Source: Anaeroplasmataceae bacterium (GTDB lineage Bacteria > Bacillota_I > Bacilli_A > Acholeplasmatales > Anaeroplasmataceae). Taken from it: a stretch of 11,449 bases of DNA. The stretch covers positions 1 to 11,449 of the forward strand of contig JAHHSV010000037.1 of NCBI GenBank assembly GCA_020025015.1. Reading direction: 5' to 3'. A program made the translations under genes and the position numbers. Shown piece after piece: positions 6,577-11,449 of the stretch. The notes beneath the pieces were generated by a model. That model ran no database searches. It had not been told where the DNA came from and saw only the letters and a list, made by a program, of their open reading frames with translations. Each line of letters starts with the position of its first letter. The first letter of the stretch is position 1.

Positions 6577-7908
6577 ATGAGCGCGTTAAGTTTAGATATT
6601 AGTTTAGCTAAATCTTTTTTTACAGAAGAAGAATATAATAAAATGAAAGAGGAAGTCCTAAGGGCACGTGATGTATTAGAATCACATAGTGGCCTAGGAA
6701 ATGATTTTTTAGGTTGGTTAGACCTACCTATGGATTATGACCATCGTGAGGTTTGCCGTATTAAGCAAGCAGCTGGTCGTATTCAAGAAAGCTCTGATGT
6801 ATTATTAGCTGTTGGTATTGGTGGCTCTTATCTTGGTGCAAAATCAGCAATCGAGATGTTTAAGCCATACTTCCCAAAGGGCGGCTGTGAGGTTATTTTC
6901 GTTGGTAACCAAATTTCTGGTTCTTATATGAATGAGCTATTAGAATATTTAAAGGATAAGGATTATTCTATTAATATTATTTCTAAATCTGGTACAACTA
7001 CTGAGCCTGCCATCGCCTTTAGAATTTTACAAAAGGCTATTATTGAAAAATATGGTAAGGAAGAGGCTAAAAAGCGTATTTTTGCCACAACTGATAAGGC
7101 TAAGGGAGCTTTAAAGACCCTAGCAACTGCTGAGGGCTATGAAACATTTATTGTACCTGATAATGTTGGTGGTCGTTTTAGTGTTTTAACTCCAGTTGGC
7201 TTATTACCAATTGCGGCTGCTGGTATTGATGTTGATAAAATGATTGAGGGTGCTCGTCAGGCTTATTTAGATTTTAGCAATAATAAGACTGTTGAATCAA
7301 ATATTGCCTTAGAGTATGCTTTAGTGCGTAACCTATTATATAGAAAAGGTAAGAAGATTGAATTACTTACTAACTATGAGCCACGTTTAGCATATTTTGC
7401 TGAATGGTGGAAGCAATTATTTGGTGAATCTGAGGGTAAGGATCATAAGGGTATTTATGTTGCCTCAGCTAACCTTACAACAGACCTACATTCACTAGGC
7501 CAAATGATTCAGGATGGAGAGCGTACTATTATGGAAACTGTTTTAGCAGTTAAGCATAATAGCCTTGATACAAAAATTATTCCTGATGAATTAAATTTAG
7601 ATGGCTTAAATTATTTAGTTGGTAAGACTATGAATGAGGTTAATGCAGTAGCAATGCAGGGTACAATGATGGCCCACAATGCTGGTGGCGTTCCTTGTAT
7701 GAAATTAACTATTGATGAATTAACTCCATATAACTATGGCTACTTAGTATATTTCTTTGAATATGCTTGTGGTGTTAGTGCTTATACCTTAGGTGTTAAT
7801 CCATTTAATCAGCCAGGTGTTGAGGCTTATAAGAAGAATATGTTTGCCTTACTTGGTAAGCCAGGCTATGAGGAATTAAGAGAAGAGCTTTTAAAGAAGC
7901 TTAATTAG
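6577..7908 (+). CDS. pgi: glucose-6-phosphate isomerase
   Basis: The cytoplasmic enzyme interconverts glucose 6-phosphate and fructose 6-phosphate in glycolysis and gluconeogenesis. The 443-residue length fits the shorter Firmicutes form (about 450). The first SIS-like phosphate site is GIGGSYLG (80-87) and SKSGTTTEP (136-144). The family signatures are DNVGGRFSVLTPVG (195-208) and GVNPFNQPGVEAYK (406-419), the latter ending in the active-site Lys419. The conserved catalytic glutamate region is GESEGKDHKG (283-292). The ATG at 6577 follows GGGAGGT by 6 bases. The gene stands alone between its own promoter and terminator. Codon use (CGT, GGT) is more like the ribosomal genes than the surrounding genes, which suggests strong expression. 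Confidence 0.98.
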   Translation: MSALSLDISLAKSFFTEEEYNKMKEEVLRARDVLESHSGLGNDFLGWLDLPMDYDHREVCRIKQAAGRIQESSDVLLAVGIGGSYLGAKSAIEMFKPYFPKGGCEVIFVGNQISGSYMNELLEYLKDKDYSINIISKSGTTTEPAIAFRILQKAIIEKYGKEEAKKRIFATTDKAKGALKTLATAEGYETFIVPDNVGGRFSVLTPVGLLPIAAAGIDVDKMIEGARQAYLDFSNNKTVESNIALEYALVRNLLYRKGKKIELLTNYEPRLAYFAEWWKQLFGESEGKDHKGIYVASANLTTDLHSLGQMIQDGERTIMETVLAVKHNSLDTKIIPDELNLDGLNYLVGKTMNEVNAVAMQGTMMAHNAGGVPCMKLTIDELTPYNYGYLVYFFEYACGVSAYTLGVNPFNQPGVEAYKKNMFALLGKPGYEELREELLKKLN

Positions 7909-7914
7909 GATTAT

Positions 7915-7944
7915 GAAAGAGGAGAATTTCCTCTTTTATTTTTT
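7915..7944 (+). terminator. terminator of pgi
   Basis: AAAGAGGA (7916-7923) pairs with TCCTCTTT (7929-7936) around a GAATT loop. A T-rich tract to 7944, broken by a single A, follows. Confidence 0.85.
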
Positions 7945-7961
7945 ATAAGCTTTTTAGAATC

Positions 7962-7990
7962 TTGAATAATTAATTAATTAGTGCTATTAT
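7962..7990 (+). promoter_or_regulatory. extended -10 promoter for dut
   Basis: A -35 box TTGAAT (7962-7967) and a -10 box TATTAT (7985-7990) are separated by 17 bp, with the extended -10 element TGC (7982-7984) directly upstream of the -10. The start would be near 7997, just before the AAGGAG ribosome binding site. Confidence 0.75.
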
Positions 7991-8017
7991 TTTTCTAGAC
8001 AAAAAGGAGTGATTATT

Positions 8018-8497
8018 TTGGGTATTGCAAAGTTTGAAAAGATTAGTTTAAATAACTTTCTTGAATCCTCAAATTTAACTATAGATGAGTATAATGAATT
8101 GAAGCTTCCTAAAAGAGCAACTAGATATAGCGCTGGTTATGATTTTTTTATGCCCTTCGATTTAACCCTAGAGCCTAAGGAAACAATAAAGGTTCCAACA
8201 GGAATTCGCTGTAAGATGGACCCAGGCTATGTTTTAATGCTATTTCCAAGAAGCAGCCTAGGCTTTAAATATCGTTTACAGCTAGATAATACAGTTGGTA
8301 TTATTGATGCTGATTATTATGATTCTGATAATGAGGGTCATATATTTATTAAGCTAACTAATGATAGTAAGGATAAAACCCTTAAGCTTAAAAAGGGTGA
8401 TGCCTTTAGCCAAGGGATTTTCTTAAGCTATGGCTTGACTGTAGATGATGATACAGATGAAATTAGAAATGGTGGTTTTGGAAGTACTAATAGATAG
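8018..8497 (+). CDS. dut: deoxyuridine 5'-triphosphate nucleotidohydrolase (dUTPase)
   Basis: The enzyme hydrolyses dUTP to dUMP and pyrophosphate. This keeps uracil out of DNA and supplies dUMP for thymidylate synthesis. The trimeric-family motifs appear in order in 159 residues: I AGYDFF (39-44), II PRSSLG (77-82), III NTVGIIDADYYD (91-102), IV GDAFSQGIF (127-135) and V GGFGST (152-157). The IDADYYD-x(3)-NEGHI form of motif III is the subtype common in Firmicutes and their phages. I choose TTG 8018 as start because AAGGAG (8004-8009) lies 8 bases upstream; the in-frame GTG at 8009 overlaps that site and is unlikely. Motif V ends in STNR with no long tail. A hairpin overlaps the stop codon. 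Confidence 0.94.
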   Translation: MGIAKFEKISLNNFLESSNLTIDEYNELKLPKRATRYSAGYDFFMPFDLTLEPKETIKVPTGIRCKMDPGYVLMLFPRSSLGFKYRLQLDNTVGIIDADYYDSDNEGHIFIKLTNDSKDKTLKLKKGDAFSQGIFLSYGLTVDDDTDEIRNGGFGSTNR

Positions 8498-8518
8498 GCT
8501 TAGCCTGTCTTTTATTTT
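8492..8518 (+). terminator. terminator-like hairpin between dut and clc
   Basis: AGATAGGC (8492-8499) pairs with GCCTGTCT (8503-8510), with one G-T pair and a TTA loop, followed by TTTATTTT. It includes the dut stop codon, and the clc ribosome binding site GGAGG begins at 8519. It may end the dut transcript partly, letting some polymerases continue into clc, because no separate clc promoter fits in the gap. Confidence 0.6.
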
Positions 8519-8530
8519 GGAGGCAAGCTT

Positions 8531-9796
8531 GTGGATTTTAAAAAAGTTTTGTTGTTTTTTCTTAGGGTTATTCTAGGTGGTGTTCTTTTAGGCCTAGCTA
8601 TTTCTCTATTTCAATATTTAGTTCATTTAGTAAATGACGGCAGCCTCAAGCTAGTAAGAGATTCTAGTGATGGTTTATTTGCAGGAGCTATTATTGTAAG
8701 CTTCGTGTATTTTTTGGGCATTGTTTTTTTAAACCGTAGGGTTAAGGGCTATGCTGGTAGCGGTATTCCTCAAGTTGAGGCTTATCATGACGGTTGGTAT
8801 AGCTTTAATCCTTTAATAATGCTTATTATGATAGTTATAAATTCTCTTTCAGCCTTTTATGGTGGCTTTTTATTAGGTGCTGAGGGACCTTCAGTAACGA
8901 TTGGCGCATCTCTTGGTATGCTATTAAATAGAGCCTTTAAAAAGGAGGATAAGGAATTTGTGGCGGCGATGGCTAGTGCGGCCTTTGGGGTAGCCTTAAT
9001 GGCGCCTATAGCAGGCTTTTTCCATTTGATTGAGGAAAATAGAAAAATCCTAAGCTTTAGCCTCTTAATAAAAGGCTTAATTATTATTGTCATTTCCTTT
9101 ACGATAGGCTATTTCTTATATAATCACAGGCTTTTTGATATTTATGTTGAAGCAGAAATGAAGGCTTTATATTATTTATATATTCCTTTATTTATAGTTT
9201 TTGGTATTATTATGGGTAAGCTTTTCCAAATTACCTTAGTGGGAATGAAAAAGCTTTTTGTTAAATATAGCTTTTTAGATTATTTAACTCCTATAATTGC
9301 CGTAGTGCTTATGATTTTAAGAAGATACTTTGATAGCTATCAAGCCTCTGGCGCTGGCTTATTTACAGAAAGCCTAATTGATTTATCAATTGTTATGCTA
9401 CTAGCTATAACTATTTGGCGTATTTTTGCTGGTGGCTTATCCTTGGCTTGTAAGGTATCAGGTGGCTTAACAATTCCAACCCTTGCCTATGGCTTTTTAG
9501 TTGGTGGCCTTTTAGTTTCAATAATTGCTAATCTAGATAAGGGTATTATTGAATATAGGGGTATTTTTATGATTTTAACGATGGTTATTGTTTTCGCGGC
9601 GGTTTGTGATACACCGTTAGCGGGCTTATTTATTGGTCTTTCGATGGGAAGCCCTGCAGCGTTAGCCTTACCTTTAACTATTGCTTGTGTTGCATATATG
9701 GTATTAAATAGCTTTGTTTTAAGGTGGAAGAGCATTTATAAGGATTTAGAAAAGACCTTGGTTGGCTATAAGGAGGAAGCAAATGGAGAAGTTTGA
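8531..9796 (+). CDS. CLC-family chloride channel/transporter
   Basis: The 421-residue, many-helix membrane protein belongs to the CLC family of Cl-/H+ antiporters and channels. Pore motifs are visible in order: GSGIPQVE (76-83), GAEGPSVTIGA (116-126), an HLIEEN segment (165-170) and GGLTIPTLAYG (311-321). Glu118 corresponds to the gating glutamate of the G-R/K-E-G-P motif, although the basic residue before it is Ala here. Glu169 aligns with the inner proton glutamate (E203 of the E. coli protein), so an antiporter mechanism is plausible. The Ser of GSGIP favours chloride over fluoride. There are no CBS domains. The start is a GTG, set by GGAGG (8519-8523) 7 bases upstream. The gene's end overlaps the next gene by 14 bases. 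Substrate and direction are inferred from the family. Confidence 0.93.
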   Translation: MDFKKVLLFFLRVILGGVLLGLAISLFQYLVHLVNDGSLKLVRDSSDGLFAGAIIVSFVYFLGIVFLNRRVKGYAGSGIPQVEAYHDGWYSFNPLIMLIMIVINSLSAFYGGFLLGAEGPSVTIGASLGMLLNRAFKKEDKEFVAAMASAAFGVALMAPIAGFFHLIEENRKILSFSLLIKGLIIIVISFTIGYFLYNHRLFDIYVEAEMKALYYLYIPLFIVFGIIMGKLFQITLVGMKKLFVKYSFLDYLTPIIAVVLMILRRYFDSYQASGAGLFTESLIDLSIVMLLAITIWRIFAGGLSLACKVSGGLTIPTLAYGFLVGGLLVSIIANLDKGIIEYRGIFMILTMVIVFAAVCDTPLAGLFIGLSMGSPAALALPLTIACVAYMVLNSFVLRWKSIYKDLEKTLVGYKEEANGEV

Positions 9797-10289
9797 TGCA
9801 TTAGATGAGCGAGGCTTTAAGCTTGGCTATAAATTAAAAAGAGGAAAAACTATTCCTGAGAATATCTATTTTGGAATTGTAACGATTGTAACAGTTGATC
9901 CTAATAATAATATTTTGGTTACTAAAAGAAACCCTAATAAGCCATCTGGTAATCTTTGGGAAATAACTGGTGGCGGTATTCAGGCCGGAGAATCAGTATT
10001 AAAGGCTGCTAGGCGTGAATTAGGTGAAGAAACTGGTATTTGGGTTGATGAGGCTGACTTCATTTATTTAGATAAGGAAAGCCAATGGCCTTTTATTTGT
10101 AATAGCTTTGTAGTTAAGCTAAAAAAAGCTTATGATATTATCCTAGATCCTAAGGAAACTATTGATTATAAATGGTTAAGCCTGTCTGAGTTTTTTGAAT
10201 TTGCGAAGAATGAGGAATTTGTTTTAAATATTGGTAATCGAATTTCTATGCATAAGGAAGAAATTTTAAAAATTATTAATAATAACTAA
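9783..10289 (+). CDS. Nudix hydrolase
   Basis: The 168-residue protein carries a complete Nudix box, G-x5-E-x7-R-E-L-x-E-E-x-G-I, at residues 64-86 (catalytic E79, E82, E83). Such enzymes hydrolyse a nucleoside diphosphate linked to another moiety. The N-terminal half (D-x-L-D-E-R-G, then RGKTIPE and VTKRNPNKPSG-x-LWEITGG) resembles the YfcD/IDI-like branch of the superfamily, whose members are often annotated as isopentenyl-diphosphate isomerase-like; the intact Nudix box argues for a hydrolase. The ATG at 9783 is chosen because AGGAGG (9771-9776) lies 6 bases upstream; it overlaps the clc end by 14 bases, so translation is probably coupled. The substrate cannot be deduced. Confidence 0.93.
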   Translation: MEKFDALDERGFKLGYKLKRGKTIPENIYFGIVTIVTVDPNNNILVTKRNPNKPSGNLWEITGGGIQAGESVLKAARRELGEETGIWVDEADFIYLDKESQWPFICNSFVVKLKKAYDIILDPKETIDYKWLSLSEFFEFAKNEEFVLNIGNRISMHKEEILKIINNN

Positions 10290-10296
10290 AAAAGTG

Positions 10297-10305
10297 TGCT
10301 ATAAT
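10297..10305 (+). promoter_or_regulatory. extended -10 promoter upstream of the 100-residue gene
   Basis: TGC (10297-10299) directly precedes a perfect TATAAT (10300-10305), making an extended -10 element. No good -35 is seen. It lies between the Nudix stop and the next gene. The predicted start near 10312 coincides with the ribosome binding site AGAGGA (10312-10317), so the leader would be only about 13 bases. Confidence 0.55.
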
Positions 10306-10324
10306 TTTCATAGAGGATATGCCT

Positions 10325-10627
10325 ATGATAGATTATACTTTAAGAGAAGAAGCTAAAAAAATAGTTGATTTAATGCTTGATTATTTATTTAATTATTCAA
10401 GTGATGTAAAAGTTCATATATCTTTAGAGGAAAATAGACTTTTAATTGAGTTTGTAGTTGAGGCTTTAGATGAGGGTATTAGAGCACGAATAATGCGAAC
10501 AATTAAGGGTAATGGTACTACCTATTCCTTTAGCGAGAACATTTTAGAAATAGCTAAGCATGTATCTGATATAAGAATGGAGACTACCGATGATGAGACT
10601 AAAATCTTGTTTATTAAAAATTGTTAA
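10325..10627 (+). CDS. 100-residue protein of unknown function, possibly GHKL-fold-like
   Basis: No family is confidently recognised. The protein is acidic and soluble, with no signal or membrane segment. An N-terminal helix (about 5-24) is followed by two strands (28-34 and 38-45), then helical stretches (48-60, 70-82), and a final strand pair ending ETKILFIK (91-98). The order, with LFNY where an N-box would sit and LDEG after the second strand, recalls a shortened, degenerate histidine-kinase-type (GHKL) ATP-binding domain; this is weak inference, and no clean ATP-binding G box is present. I choose the ATG at 10325 because AGAGGA (10312-10317) is 7 bases upstream; the ATG at 10319 is one base from that site. 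It has its own likely promoter. The next gene overlaps its end by 38 bases, which suggests co-expression with the PAP2 phosphatase. Confidence 0.8.
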   Translation: MIDYTLREEAKKIVDLMLDYLFNYSSDVKVHISLEENRLLIEFVVEALDEGIRARIMRTIKGNGTTYSFSENILEIAKHVSDIRMETTDDETKILFIKNC

Positions 10628-11309
10628 ATATAAAAACTTTAAAGAAATTTTAGGCATTATTATTGGTTTGGCTATTTTCACAGCCTGTGCGGTTACGGTT
10701 GCGGTAAATAAGGGTGGAATTCCCTCTATTGATATAGCAGTTAGGGATTTTGCTTATAATATTAGAGGCGAGAAGTATGGCGTCGGCTACTGGTTTTTTA
10801 GGATAGTAACAGAATTTGGCTTTGTCTTTATTATTATCTTTATTTTCTTTGTTTTTGCGTTCTTTACGAGAATTGATTTAAGATGCTTATTTTTAGGAGC
10901 TGGCTCTATTGTAAATTATTTATGTAATGAGCTAGTAAAAACTATTTATCAAAGACCACGACCAATAGAAGAAATGCGTTGGATGGTAGAAAAATCAACC
11001 TCATTTCCTTCTGGTCATAGTATGACAGCTACCTACTTTTATGTAATACTTGCTTATTTTTGCTATAGGAGCTGTAGGCCTGATACTAAGACTCGCTTTT
11101 GGATATTATTCTTTAGCTACTTAACGATATTTTTAGTTGGCTTTTCAAGAATAATCTTAGGGGTTCATTATTTTACTGATGTTATCGGTGGCTTTAGCCT
11201 AGGCTTTAGCTTAGCAATGCTAAGCATTATAGTTTATAAGTATTTTAATGATAAGGGCTATAAATTCCTATCTAAATATCTTGCAAAAGGACCACATGTA
11301 ACAAAATAG
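10590..11309 (+). CDS. PAP2-family membrane phosphatase, candidate undecaprenyl-diphosphatase
   Basis: The 239-residue protein has about six membrane segments and the complete three-part PAP2 phosphatase signature. Motif 1 is K-x6-R-P (K117 to P125), motif 2 is PSGH (140-143) and motif 3 is S-R-x5-H-x3-D (S186, R187, H193, D197). The histidines of motifs 2 and 3 form the phospho-histidine catalytic pair. Family members include BcrC/YwoA and PgpB, which dephosphorylate undecaprenyl pyrophosphate, as well as phosphatidylglycerophosphate phosphatases. UppS and CdsA in the same window fit either use. The start at 10590 has GGAG (10579-10582) 7 bases upstream, inside the preceding gene, and overlaps that gene by 38 bases; a second ATG follows at 10593. 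It is the last gene of its unit, closed by a strong terminator. Confidence 0.93.
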   Translation: MMRLKSCLLKIVKYKNFKEILGIIIGLAIFTACAVTVAVNKGGIPSIDIAVRDFAYNIRGEKYGVGYWFFRIVTEFGFVFIIIFIFFVFAFFTRIDLRCLFLGAGSIVNYLCNELVKTIYQRPRPIEEMRWMVEKSTSFPSGHSMTATYFYVILAYFCYRSCRPDTKTRFWILFFSYLTIFLVGFSRIILGVHYFTDVIGGFSLGFSLAMLSIIVYKYFNDKGYKFLSKYLAKGPHVTK

Positions 11310-11316
11310 AGCTTAT

Positions 11317-11350
11317 AAAGGATAGATCTTTTTAGATTTATCCTTTTTTT
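11317..11350 (+). terminator. strong terminator after the PAP2 gene
   Basis: A 13-bp stem, AAAGGATAGATCT (11317-11329) with AGATTTATCCTTT (11334-11346), has one G-T pair and a TTTT loop. A T run to 11350 follows. It starts 8 bases after the stop codon. Confidence 0.9.
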
Positions 11351-11449
11351 CGCGTATTCAAAGGCTTTATCTAAAAAAGAATAATGCAAAAAAAGGTGTC
11401 AATATCTTTTGAAAATTTCCCAAAAATAATCAAACATTAGCCTGAAAAT

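Noticed and set aside
9762..9782. Longer Nudix start within clc
   Set aside because: The extra residues are the other-frame reading of the AGGAGG ribosome binding site region; the ATG at 9783 has ideal spacing.
1411..11192. Five CCTAGG sites, including two matching AGCCTAGGCTTT words (dut and PAP2), as a possible uptake or restriction-linked motif
   Set aside because: Four of the five sites lie in genes and the fifth in a terminator stem. The two longer words both encode S-L-G-F with the same favoured codons, so codon-context bias explains them.
1..11449. Search for tRNA, rRNA, CRISPR, insertion sequences, phage or defence genes
   Set aside because: No cloverleaf, no repeat-spacer array, no transposase or integrase motifs and no toxin-antitoxin or nuclease families were seen on either strand.

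Overview
The window looks like a chromosomal housekeeping segment from a low-GC Gram-positive bacterium (Bacillota). All genes lie on the + strand. They are AT-rich, are preceded by strong AGGAGG-type ribosome binding sites, and are separated by compact hairpin-plus-T terminators. uppS and clc end in TGA and Trp is coded by TGG, so TGA is a stop and the mycoplasma code is excluded. The order uppS-cdsA-dxr-rseP is the classic Firmicutes block, but proS and polC do not follow it as they do in Bacillus. I infer a Bacilli/Erysipelotrichia-type lineage; the exact taxon cannot be fixed from the sequence alone.

Layout. 1-381: an intergenic stretch with a short A/T-rich repeat, then a promoter, a small two-helix membrane-protein gene that reads through only with a -1 shift, and a UUCG-loop terminator. 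411-1424: the rplM-rpsI (L13-S9) operon with its own promoter, a possible RBS-masking leader hairpin and a terminator. 1459-1843: a monocistronic 85-residue protein resembling the middle (zinc) domain of fatty acid kinase FakA/YloV, standing alone. 1898-6499: the tightly packed uppS-cdsA-dxr-rseP operon. 6525-7944: pgi as a single-gene unit. 7962-11350: dut, then a terminator-like hairpin, clc, a Nudix hydrolase gene, an internal extended -10 promoter, a 100-residue protein of unknown role and a PAP2-family phosphatase, closed by a strong terminator. The last 99 bases (11351-11449) hold no gene I can support.

How the genes fit together. dxr makes MEP-pathway isoprenoid precursors, UppS builds the C55 undecaprenyl carrier, and the PAP2 protein at the right end has every residue needed to recycle undecaprenyl pyrophosphate. 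CdsA supplies CDP-diacylglycerol for phospholipids, and RseP is an intramembrane protease of the same membrane. Pgi, Dut, the CLC transporter and the Nudix enzyme are general metabolic or homeostatic functions.

I see no mobile element, CRISPR array, phage gene or defence system, and no convincing new multi-gene system. The points most worth a second look are the frame-disrupted membrane gene at the left, the orphan FakA-M-like domain with a substituted zinc ligand, the 100-residue protein with a very short leader, and a marked codon-context bias (GGC before pyrimidine, GGT before purine).
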